From an uncultured Formosa sp. (lineage in GTDB: Bacteria > Bacteroidota > Bacteroidia > Flavobacteriales > Flavobacteriaceae), in assembly GCA_902516685.1 (NCBI GenBank), contig CABXZJ010000021.1, forward strand, positions 1 to 15,175: a DNA stretch of 15,175 nucleotides, read 5' to 3'. Below, piece after piece: positions 8,665 to 15,175 of the stretch (positions within the stretch are counted from its first letter, which is position 1; each line of letters begins with the position of its first letter). The position numbers and the translations under genes are program-made. The notes beneath the pieces were generated by a model, which saw only the letters and a program-made list of their open reading frames with translations, was not told the origin of the DNA and searched no databases.

Positions 8665-8676
8665 AATCTTAGATTA
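8664..8676. repeat. Short inverted repeat at the imelysin-gene start
   Basis: The sequence TAATCT-T-AGATTA has six-base arms around a single central base and abuts the ATG of the imelysin-like gene (8662-8664). It could slightly affect translation initiation or be a chance feature of AT-rich sequence. Confidence 0.3.
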
Positions 8677-8687
8677 TTAAATAAACC

Positions 8688-8717
8688 AGATGCCTGCAAA
8701 GATAATTACAGGCACCC
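8688..8717 (-). promoter_or_regulatory. Inverted repeat overlapping a candidate internal -7 promoter element
   Basis: In the 117-base gap before the imelysin-like gene the transcript can form a stem with arms 8691-8699 and 8706-8714 around a six-base loop (UGCCUGUAA / UUGCAGGCA, one G-U pair), extendable by three outer pairs. The core TGCCTG and CAGGCA arms are perfect and relatively GC-rich for this region. The same segment contains TATCTTTG (minus strand, 8697-8704), an exact match to the TAnnTTTG -7 consensus, 32 bases ahead of the start codon. It may be an operator over an internal promoter, or an RNA hairpin that stops some transcripts or protects an end. The bases after it (GGTTTATTTAAT) are not a strong U-run, so a full terminator is unlikely. 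No clear -33 element is seen. Confidence 0.45.
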
Positions 8718-8781
8718 AGTTAACTGTTATAAATTCAAATAATTAACAATTATTATTTTAGTTACTTCTATTTTGGTAATA

Positions 8782-9990
8782 TTACCAACCAAAAGCATTA
8801 TCAATTAGAGCAATCATACCTTGTTGTGGATCCGTTATATAAATAGAATTCAAGTTATAAAAGTCTGCAAAATAAGCTCCCATCCCAGGAGGTGCACCTT
8901 CGCCGGTAAGAGCGTACATTATGGTACCACGATCCATATATGGCATATCGCCACCATCATTTGTAAACTGAAGGCTGAAAATAAAACCATAGCCCTCAGA
9001 TAATGAATGGTGTGCCCCAGAAAAATTTCCACTTCCAGCTTTTGTAATGTAATCATTTAAATAATGTTTAGCATAATAACCAATAACCTTTGAAAGCTCT
9101 GTTTTGATGGTTGACGCAGCTGCATCCCGAGCATCATAATCTGCAATTGTGATGGCATGTCGTCCAGCAATAAATGCATTGTAAACAGTTTCAGCAATTC
9201 CTGGCTCGTAATTTTCTTCAACCTTTTTGAAATATTTCATAAGTAAGTTTCCAGTAGCTTCACCTTCAGCAGGTAAACCAAAATTAGATTCTACATCTGC
9301 AACCTGTCCATAAAGGTATCCAAATCCTTCATCCCATTTGTGTTCCATTGTTGTATAAGGATCACCATCTTCTAGAGTGCCAGCTGTATTTTCGTCACGT
9401 CTTGTACCAGAATCCAATTGACTTGGTGTGATGTAGTTATTTATGATTTGATCTAATGCAAAAGCACCAATCAAACTTTTAAAGAATAATTGATCTAGCT
9501 CTTGACCAGCAGCATTCAACTGATAACCATCATAATCTCCCGCAAATCCAGGAGAGGCAGCCCCATCTAAATTTGGTGCTACATCATTGGCAAATTCTGC
9601 AAGCCAGCCATCAAATACTGCCAAGTTAGTTGCTGTATTAGTATAAGCAGAAGTTTTTGAACGAATAATTTTAGAAGTACCGTTGAGAGCAGAATTAGCA
9701 AATCCAGCAGATCCACTACTATCACCACCAAACATAAGATCAAGCGCAGCTTCTGTTGAACTGTCATCGTTGAGCGCAGAATAAAGTTCGTCAGCTTGCA
9801 TCAATCTTGTTGTTTGACCACCATAGCTGACAGTACTGACCATAGCACCATCAATTTCTCTTTCGAAAGTATATGTTGTTGGAGCAATTGGATCAACAAC
9901 AACATTATTATCATCGTCATCAGAACATGAAGCCAAAAATCCTAGTAAAAATACTGGGGCTATTAGCTTAAAAAAGTTTAAATTTTTCAT
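8782..9990 (-). CDS. DUF4856 domain surface lipoprotein
   Basis: A 402-residue lipoprotein that I recognise as the DUF4856 family, known from Bacteroidota and without an assigned function. The lipoprotein signal ends at LASC (Cys22), followed by SDDDDNN, a strong surface-export-type signal. Family-typical segments are TTYTFEREIDGAMVSTVSYGGQ (within 38-59), TRLMQADELYSALN (61-74), KTSAYTNTATNL (112-123) and GWLAEFANDVAPN (128-140). The C-terminal half is helical and contains two related motifs, HKWDEGFGYLYG (217-228) and HSLSEGYGFIFS (328-339), giving HxxxEG[FY]G twice, 111 residues apart. This suggests an internal duplication and a possible metal site. It is the first gene of the iron cluster, 44 bases after a promoter-like element, and is followed by the imelysin-like gene, itself helical and iron-associated. 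A role in capturing iron or haem outside the cell is an inference from context. Confidence 0.85.
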   Translation of the reverse strand: MKNLNFFKLIAPVFLLGFLASCSDDDDNNVVVDPIAPTTYTFEREIDGAMVSTVSYGGQTTRLMQADELYSALNDDSSTEAALDLMFGGDSSGSAGFANSALNGTSKIIRSKTSAYTNTATNLAVFDGWLAEFANDVAPNLDGAASPGFAGDYDGYQLNAAGQELDQLFFKSLIGAFALDQIINNYITPSQLDSGTRRDENTAGTLEDGDPYTTMEHKWDEGFGYLYGQVADVESNFGLPAEGEATGNLLMKYFKKVEENYEPGIAETVYNAFIAGRHAITIADYDARDAAASTIKTELSKVIGYYAKHYLNDYITKAGSGNFSGAHHSLSEGYGFIFSLQFTNDGGDMPYMDRGTIMYALTGEGAPPGMGAYFADFYNLNSIYITDPQQGMIALIDNAFGW

Positions 9991-10033
9991 TAGTTTTTAT
10001 TTAGATTAATTTTAAATAGTATAGAATTAGTTG

Positions 10034-10041
10034 CAAATATA
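10034..10041 (-). promoter_or_regulatory. Candidate -7 promoter element of the iron cluster
   Basis: On the minus strand this reads TATATTTG, an exact match to TAnnTTTG, 44 bases ahead of the DUF4856 start codon. A T-rich tract lies at the -33 distance but without a crisp TTG. The position in the 113-base gap after the HMG-CoA lyase gene fits transcription of the cluster starting here. I see no recognisable Fur box around it. Confidence 0.55.
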
Positions 10042-10103
10042 AAGTCTAATCTTTGAAAAAAAAAGTTAAAAACGTGTTAATTTAGAATTATTTTAAATAA
10101 GGG

Positions 10104-10970
10104 TTATAGATAATTTGAAAAAAGTGCAGAAGCAGCATTATGAGCGCTTTCAAATGCGAGTACATTGAGGTTTGTTTCAATTTTTTGAGTGGTAAAATAG
10201 GAGAGTAATTTTTCGGTTGGCATATTACCAGTTAGTTCGTCTTTGGCCATTGGACACCCCCCAAACCCTTGAATAGCCCCATCAAAACGCATACATCCGG
10301 CCTTAAAAGCAGCTTCAACTTTCTCATACCAAAACGAAGGATGGGTATGTAAATGAGCCCCAAATTCGACAGATGGATAAGCGGGAATTAAATTTGAAAA
10401 TAAATACGAAATAGAACTTGCATTGGAAGTACCAACAGTATCACTCAAGGATAGAATTTGAACTCCCATTTTATGCAAGCGATCGGTCCACTCACCTACA
10501 ATATCTACATTCCAAGGATCTCCATAGGGATTGCCAAAGGCCATGGATAAATAAACGACTACTTTTTTATGATGCTGGCCTGCAATCTGTAATATTTCCT
10601 TTAGAATTGCTTCAGATTCAGTAATTGTTTTGTGAGTATTACGCATTTGAAAATTTTCTGAAATAGAAAACGGAAATCCCAAAAAATCAATTTCATCAAA
10701 CCCAGCGGCAGCTTTGGCCCCTCTAGTATTGGCAACTATGGCGAGAAGTTTTGTTCTCGTCTTGCTAAGGTCAAGAAGAGAAAGAACTGCTGCAGTATCT
10801 TGCATTTGCGGAATGGCTTTAGAAGACACAAAACTACCAAAATCGAGTGTATCAAAACCAACATGCAGCAATGATTGAAGGTACTGCACTTTTTTTGATG
10901 TTGGAATGAATGGTTTTATGCCTTGCATGGCATCTCTTGGACATTCAATTATTTTTATACTTTTAGACAT
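10104..10970 (-). CDS. Hydroxymethylglutaryl-CoA lyase family protein
   Basis: A 288-residue TIM-barrel enzyme of the HMGL-like family. HMG-CoA lyase splits 3-hydroxy-3-methylglutaryl-CoA into acetoacetate and acetyl-CoA, the last step of leucine breakdown. Expected active-site residues are present: Arg12-Asp13 in ECPRDAMQG (equivalent to the GPRDGLQ loop), His206 and His208 in HLHTH (the metal ligands), and Cys239 in GFGGCPMAKDELTGNMPTE (the catalytic cysteine loop, usually GLGGCPYAPGASGN). SENFQMRNTHKT (104-115) matches the family's SxxF...N segment. The length is close to that of bacterial HMG-CoA lyases. Some loop residues differ from the usual enzyme (PRDAMQ for PRDGLQ, AKDELTGN for APGASGN), so another acyl-CoA lyase of the family is possible. 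It stands alone in this window, 54 bases after the PorP-like gene and 113 bases before the iron cluster, with no other leucine-catabolic genes. Confidence 0.86.
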   Translation of the reverse strand: MSKSIKIIECPRDAMQGIKPFIPTSKKVQYLQSLLHVGFDTLDFGSFVSSKAIPQMQDTAAVLSLLDLSKTRTKLLAIVANTRGAKAAAGFDEIDFLGFPFSISENFQMRNTHKTITESEAILKEILQIAGQHHKKVVVYLSMAFGNPYGDPWNVDIVGEWTDRLHKMGVQILSLSDTVGTSNASSISYLFSNLIPAYPSVEFGAHLHTHPSFWYEKVEAAFKAGCMRFDGAIQGFGGCPMAKDELTGNMPTEKLLSYFTTQKIETNLNVLAFESAHNAASALFSNYL

Positions 10971-11024
10971 GCTTACTTATAAAAGTATAAAATTCATTTT
11001 TAATATAAAGTTCGTTTATTGAAT

Positions 11025-12002
11025 TTAATAATCTGGACAACCAAAACAATTATCATTGTTAAGAAAATCATATGTTACTGATAATTCATAAACTCCTCCA
11101 GTTCTGCCAATATCAGTAACATTAAAGTCGTAAGAATAAGCAAATCTAAAACCTTCCCAATCCATTCCTATAAATGCATTGATTGAAGTTAAAAAATGAC
11201 TATTGGAGTTAGATTTAAAAGGATTTGTAGCAGCTAATAATCCAAAGGAGAAACGATCCATATCATATTTGGCTCCTAAATCAAAACGATTGTATGGCCC
11301 TTGCTGCATTGCATTAGCTAACACAAAAAGCTTATTTGAGTTTTTATAATTTCTATATTTCCCAAATGGTAAATAAATTGATGCATGTGCAGAAAAAAAC
11401 ATTTCTAAATTGTCTTGTCCATCAAATTCCATTGAAATATTTGGCCTATTTAAATGCTTTAAACTTAAACCAACCCAAGAGTTTTCAGAATTAAATAATA
11501 CTGAAGTACTAAAATCTATGAACCGTACTGATTCATTCAAATTTATAGGGTCTATGCTATTGGCATTAATAATGCCGCTAAAGATATTTATTTGGTCTTC
11601 TAGAACTAGATTTTGAAAACCAAAATCTTTAGAACCATAACCAATAGAGATACTAGGACGAACGTTCCATTCATCGGAAATTGAAAACTTGTAAGCATAA
11701 TTTAAATTGATTTGTGTAAAATTATAACGTGTTGTAGTTTCTTTGTGGTTTAAAACACTAATTCCAACACCACTCTTTATTTCTTCAAACCAATTATCTA
11801 TAAAGGCAAATTGAGTATTGATACTAAAATTAAGACCTGGCCATTGTGTTCGATGAATTATACCTGCACGAGTTGACTGCTTAGCGCCAGTAAAACTTGA
11901 ACTGAGAGTTTCTGGAACCATAAAGAATTGTGTGTGGATAGGATCTTGTGAGATACCATAAAAACTTATTAAAACTAAAATTAAAATTAATAATTTCTTC
12001 AT
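11025..12002 (-). CDS. Type IX secretion system PorP/SprF family membrane protein
   Basis: A 325-residue outer-membrane beta-barrel-type protein. A signal peptide ends near residue 18 (FYGISQ), followed by DPIHTQFFMVPETLSSSFTGA, the N-terminal hallmark of PorP/SprF proteins. Other family features are RAGIIHRTQWPGLNFSINTQ (within 46-66), NWFEEIKSGVGISVLNHKE and the C-terminal GVYELSVTYDFLN ending in NCFGCPDY. Family members help export particular type IX substrates; SprF of Flavobacterium johnsoniae is needed for secretion of the adhesin SprB and is encoded just downstream of it. Here the start codon lies 6 bases after the stop of a large adhesin with a type B sorting domain, so the two are almost certainly co-transcribed and functionally paired. 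It is more likely a substrate-specific SprF-type partner than the core PorP. Confidence 0.9.
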   Translation of the reverse strand: MKKLLILILVLISFYGISQDPIHTQFFMVPETLSSSFTGAKQSTRAGIIHRTQWPGLNFSINTQFAFIDNWFEEIKSGVGISVLNHKETTTRYNFTQINLNYAYKFSISDEWNVRPSISIGYGSKDFGFQNLVLEDQINIFSGIINANSIDPINLNESVRFIDFSTSVLFNSENSWVGLSLKHLNRPNISMEFDGQDNLEMFFSAHASIYLPFGKYRNYKNSNKLFVLANAMQQGPYNRFDLGAKYDMDRFSFGLLAATNPFKSNSNSHFLTSINAFIGMDWEGFRFAYSYDFNVTDIGRTGGVYELSVTYDFLNNDNCFGCPDY

Positions 12003-12008
12003 TTATCT

Positions 12009-15000
12009 TTATTTAATAAGAGTTATAGGCCCATTTAAATCAATCATAGTTCCATTGAAGGCTTCTGCTCTTACAACCATAATGTAATTTCCATTTTCAG
12101 CAGGATTACCATCAATAGTTCCATCCCAACCATAAATATCACCGGTTTGAGCAACTTCAGCATAAACCAATGAACCAAAAGTATCATAAATACTCATTTG
12201 GACGTCGGTCATACAATTGTATACAGGCCTGATAGTTTCATTTATTCCATCACCGTTTGGAGTAAACGCGTTTGGTAAAATAATTTCAAATCCTTTAGTT
12301 ACATCAATAATTTCATTGTATGTATCAAAACACCCATAAATATCCTCCACCGTAAGACTAACATTGTAACTACCAATAACGTTGTAAACATGTGAAGTAG
12401 AGTCAATATTTGAAATTGGTGGTGAACCATCTCCAAAATCCCATTCAATTCCAACAATGTCACCTGATGAAATATTATTAAAAATTATAGGATCTGAAAC
12501 CGCAAAAACATCACAAAAAATGCTGTTGTCAGAACTTATTGTAAAATCTGAAACACCTAATTCTTGGAAAATTATTGGATCTAATTGAAATTCAATGGGA
12601 GGACAACCGTTTAATATTCCTAACTGATCATTAACGAAAGCGGAATAATTACCTTCTTCTGAAGTTTCCATTACATTTGGATTAAGTGGATCAGAAAAAC
12701 CTCCAGACCATGTAATTTCATAGGGAGGTTGACCTCCATCTATAAAGATAAAATTAGTTTGAGTTATTGTATCGGTTTCACAATCAACATCAATTGAGTT
12801 ATTAAAATCTACTGTTATTGCTGTCGGAGTTGTGAGAATTACATTTTGAATTTCATTAATTGGCTCACATCCATTTTCATCATATACAATAATTGGATAG
12901 ATTCCCTCAGACAAGTCTGTAATACACCAATTACCATTGCCATTATCAACCCAATTAACTCCATTTGGAACAGCATTGATACCTCCAGTAATTGATATAC
13001 AAATTGATCCATTATTAAAACTCCATGCTGGATCGGTATCACAATTTGGCTGTACTACCTCAACATCAACTAGTATAGGTTCGGGTTCATTTATTACAAC
13101 TAGTTGTGGACCAAAGTAACAGCTATTTGCATCATAAAAATCAAAAAAGTATGTTCCATCGGCTTGTGCAAATGATACAGGAGTACCTTGGGAAGTATTT
13201 AAACTTTCGATAAACAAAAAATTTTCATCATAAATATTAACTGTAATGATTCCAGTGCCTCCGTCTGGATTGATTGTGATTAATCCGTTATCTCCGAAAC
13301 AAAGAGCATCTTGAGTTGAATATTCAGCAGATAATTCTTGTGGTTCGCTGACAATAGTTGAATAATCATCAGAGCAACCATTAGAATCAATTACTGTAAA
13401 AGATACAGGGCCACTAAGAACACTTTGTATTCCTGTTCCTGCATATGGGGGGACACCTCCTGTAGCCGAAATATCATAAGTTGCTAAACCTGAGAAACAA
13501 TTTGGTGGACTGACAAGAGTGGCTACTATTTGCAATTCATCAGGTTGTATCAAACTATAATTTCTAATAATTTCACTTGGGCAATTTGAATCAATCAATA
13601 TCAATGTGAAATCTCCAGCAGTTAAAAAATCAAAAACTAAATTTAGTGGTCCTATTTGGTTTTGAGAAGAACCAACAATTTGACCAGTAGCATCATTTGT
13701 TAGAGAATAATCAAATATCCCAGAACCACCAGCTACCTCAATATTTATCGATCCTGTATTTGAAGAAAAACAATCGATGTTGTAACCATTATAATTGGAT
13801 AATGTTTCTGAAACAGTTACTTGACTTGGTGCTGTATCAATTGTGTAAACAGGAGAAATAAATTCACATCCATTGGCATCTAAAACCTTGTAAACATAAT
13901 TTCCTTGACATGCATTAACTAATTGATTAGGATTATTGACATTTACAAGTGGCCCTAAATTAAAATCACCAGATCCAGAAATTGTCTCAGTATACCATTC
14001 TTGTAGGGCGTAGGGATAAGATCCCCCATCTGTTGAAACTTCTATACTTCCATCACAAACACCAGAACCAATATTATTGCAAGAAAGATTAGTAAGCGTA
14101 ACTAATGTGAATTCAATTGATTCGGGTGGACTTACCTGATATTCATAATTATAACTACAGTTTGATCCATCAGTAACTGTAACTCGATATGATCCAGGAC
14201 ACAAATCAAATTGATCCTGATTTGATGGATTAATTACAACATTACCGTCAAGTGAAACCCAATCGTATGTAAACGGACCAACTCCATCTGGAGAGATCTC
14301 AATACTTGCAACACACAATGGCTCTGAGTAACTGCAATTAACGTTTGTTATAACTTCATTCATTTCAGGCTTAGGGCTAACCAAAATTAAAAAGTTTTTT
14401 GAAGGACCTAAACATGAAATTCCATCATTGGAATATGAAGGAGTGACTGTTAAATTTGCAGTTATAATTTCATTAGTTGGATTTTCAGCAACAAAAGATT
14501 CAATAGGTCCTTCTCCATTAGACACTAACCCGATATCTGTATTATCATTACTCCAAGTAAAAGAAATAACTCCATCGGAATTTATTGTTGTAAAATCAAT
14601 TAATGAACTATTTTCTCCCTCACAAATAAAAATATCCTGGATTGTATCTACCTGAGCAGTTGGATTCACTTTTATTACAAAATTTTTGATTGTTCCAGTA
14701 CAATTATTTACACCATCTTCAAATGTCGATACAACTGAAATATTAGAAATCAACGGAGAAGTTGTTGGATTTAAAGCTGTAAAATTTAAATTTCCCTCAC
14801 CGTTTAATCCTAATCCAATATCAATATCAGCAAACCAGGTGTATGAAATATTACCAACTGCATTATTTGTAAAAAATTCAACACTTACATCTTCTCCATT
14901 ACAAACAGTTTGGTCAAGAGGTTGTTCTACTTGGGCTGTGGGGTTTACAGTGATTGTAAATGTTTTATTTTCTCCATCACAAATAACACCATCATTTTCA

Positions 15001-15175
15001 AATGTTGGAGTTACTGATATATTGGCGTTAATTGGTGATTGAGTTAAATTTGTTGCAGTAAAAGAAAAAATATTACCATTTCCATTACTCGAGAGTCCGA
15101 TATCTGGATTATCATTAGTCCATGAATATGTCATTACCCCGTTAAAATTATTGGTAGAAAATATAACTGACTCTG
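12009..15175 (-). CDS. Large T9SS-exported surface adhesin with gliding-motility C-terminal domain (N-terminus outside window)
   Basis: The frame is open through the right edge: 13 further codons precede the ATG at 15134 and continue the repeat pattern (VIFSTNNFNGV), so that ATG is internal and the true start lies beyond the window. About 1054 residues are visible; the following numbers count from that ATG. Residues 1-256 hold three PKD-like repeats of about 93-96 residues (NPTAQV at 64-69 and 157-162; DIGL at 11, 105 and 200). Residues 264-860 hold about seven SprB-like repeats, each starting near an Asn/Asp-Cys and containing a GG-PY type motif. A PKD domain at about 870-945 has WDFGDGSPP and HVYNVIGSYNVSLTV. 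The last 88 residues (LPNAFTPNGDGINETIRP, YGWDGTIDGNPAENGNYI) are the gliding-motility C-terminal domain, a type B sorting signal for the type IX system. The protein is expected at the cell surface, in adhesion or gliding. The ligand is unknown. Confidence 0.92.
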   Translation of the reverse strand, partial: ESVIFSTNNFNGVMTYSWTNDNPDIGLSSNGNGNIFSFTATNLTQSPINANISVTPTFENDGVICDGENKTFTITVNPTAQVEQPLDQTVCNGEDVSVEFFTNNAVGNISYTWFADIDIGLGLNGEGNLNFTALNPTTSPLISNISVVSTFEDGVNNCTGTIKNFVIKVNPTAQVDTIQDIFICEGENSSLIDFTTINSDGVISFTWSNDNTDIGLVSNGEGPIESFVAENPTNEIITANLTVTPSYSNDGISCLGPSKNFLILVSPKPEMNEVITNVNCSYSEPLCVASIEISPDGVGPFTYDWVSLDGNVVINPSNQDQFDLCPGSYRVTVTDGSNCSYNYEYQVSPPESIEFTLVTLTNLSCNNIGSGVCDGSIEVSTDGGSYPYALQEWYTETISGSGDFNLGPLVNVNNPNQLVNACQGNYVYKVLDANGCEFISPVYTIDTAPSQVTVSETLSNYNGYNIDCFSSNTGSINIEVAGGSGIFDYSLTNDATGQIVGSSQNQIGPLNLVFDFLTAGDFTLILIDSNCPSEIIRNYSLIQPDELQIVATLVSPPNCFSGLATYDISATGGVPPYAGTGIQSVLSGPVSFTVIDSNGCSDDYSTIVSEPQELSAEYSTQDALCFGDNGLITINPDGGTGIITVNIYDENFLFIESLNTSQGTPVSFAQADGTYFFDFYDANSCYFGPQLVVINEPEPILVDVEVVQPNCDTDPAWSFNNGSICISITGGINAVPNGVNWVDNGNGNWCITDLSEGIYPIIVYDENGCEPINEIQNVILTTPTAITVDFNNSIDVDCETDTITQTNFIFIDGGQPPYEITWSGGFSDPLNPNVMETSEEGNYSAFVNDQLGILNGCPPIEFQLDPIIFQELGVSDFTISSDNSIFCDVFAVSDPIIFNNISSGDIVGIEWDFGDGSPPISNIDSTSHVYNVIGSYNVSLTVEDIYGCFDTYNEIIDVTKGFEIILPNAFTPNGDGINETIRPVYNCMTDVQMSIYDTFGSLVYAEVAQTGDIYGWDGTIDGNPAENGNYIMVVRAEAFNGTMIDLNGPITLIK
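12555..14345 (-). repeat. About seven divergent SprB-like repeats within the adhesin gene
   Basis: Each protein unit runs about 65-100 residues and begins at a Cys-containing segment: VNCSYSEP, LSCNNIGS, IDCFSSNT, PNCFSGLA, ALCFGDNG, PNCDTDPA and VDCETDTI. Most then carry a GxI.I...GG..PY pattern and end in a motif like YRVTVTDGSNC or YPIIVYDENGC. This matches the SprB repeat type found in flavobacterial adhesins. The units are well diverged at DNA level, so recent expansion is not indicated. Unit boundaries are approximate. Confidence 0.7.
14376..15175 (-). repeat. Three tandem PKD-like repeats in the adhesin gene (first one cut by the window)
   Basis: Units of about 279-288 bases are bounded near 14942/14943 and 14663/14664. 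Each encodes a segment with FTTxxxxGVIxxTW, DIGL, a GEG or GNG turn, an (N)PT-type turn, a TPxFxNDG-type strand and a closing IxVNPTAQV. The array probably continues beyond the right edge of the window, as the first unit is incomplete. Confidence 0.75.

Noticed and set aside
10042..10090. T-rich run after the HMG-CoA lyase gene as a rho-independent terminator
   Set aside because: There is a run of nine T in the transcript, but I cannot find a stable GC-containing stem immediately before it.
9991..10103. Fur box ahead of the iron cluster
   Set aside because: No recognisable 19-base Fur-type inverted repeat is visible, although iron control is plausible from the gene content.
14686..15042. 118-residue plus-strand open frame opposite the adhesin repeats
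   Set aside because: It is antisense to the PKD-like repeats and simply mirrors their periodic, stop-poor codon use.
12009..15134. The ATG at 15134 as the true start of the adhesin gene
   Set aside because: The same frame stays open to the window edge and the upstream codons (VIFSTNNFNGV) match the repeat pattern, so the start is further upstream.

Overview
The window looks like a piece of a chromosome from an AT-rich, probably gliding member of the Flavobacteriaceae (Bacteroidota). The evidence is a type IX secretion substrate with a gliding-motility C-terminal domain paired with a PorP/SprF-like protein, surface-type lipoprotein signals (Cys followed by SDD), SusC/FecA-style TonB receptors with a carboxypeptidase-like N-terminal domain, TAnnTTTG-type -7 promoter elements, and an almost complete lack of Shine-Dalgarno sequences. 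All ten genes lie on the minus strand, so transcription runs from right to left. Coding density is high and no gene-free stretch exceeds about 120 bases. There are no RNA genes, insertion sequences or CRISPR arrays that I can support.

Reading in the direction of transcription, 15175 to 12009 holds the C-terminal ~1054 residues of a large cell-surface adhesin (tandem PKD-like repeats, SprB-like repeats, a PKD domain, and a type B T9SS sorting domain). It is followed after 6 bases by its probable PorP/SprF-type partner (12002-11025). Next comes a single metabolic gene for a hydroxymethylglutaryl-CoA lyase-family enzyme (10970-10104).

The core of the window is a six-gene cluster from 9990 to 1028 that looks like a surface iron/haem acquisition operon. 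In order it encodes a DUF4856 lipoprotein, an imelysin-family lipoprotein, an HTTM/vitamin K-dependent carboxylase-like membrane protein, a FecA-like TonB-dependent receptor, a HmuR/CirA-like TonB-dependent receptor, and a HmuY-like haem-binding lipoprotein. The last four genes are tightly packed (a 20-base overlap, then gaps of 3 and 17 bases). A good -7 promoter element sits ahead of the first gene. A second perfect -7 element, embedded in an inverted repeat, lies in the 117-base gap ahead of the imelysin gene. All three lipoproteins have Cys-Ser-Asp-Asp at the mature N-terminus, the type of signal that sends lipoproteins to the cell surface in this phylum. Iron or haem would be captured outside by the lipoproteins and passed to the two TonB receptors; the role of the HTTM protein is the open question.

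The left edge (957 to 1) is the N-terminal 319 residues of IMP dehydrogenase (guaB), cut by the window just after its catalytic cysteine loop. It has its own promoter-like element and is probably not part of the iron cluster.
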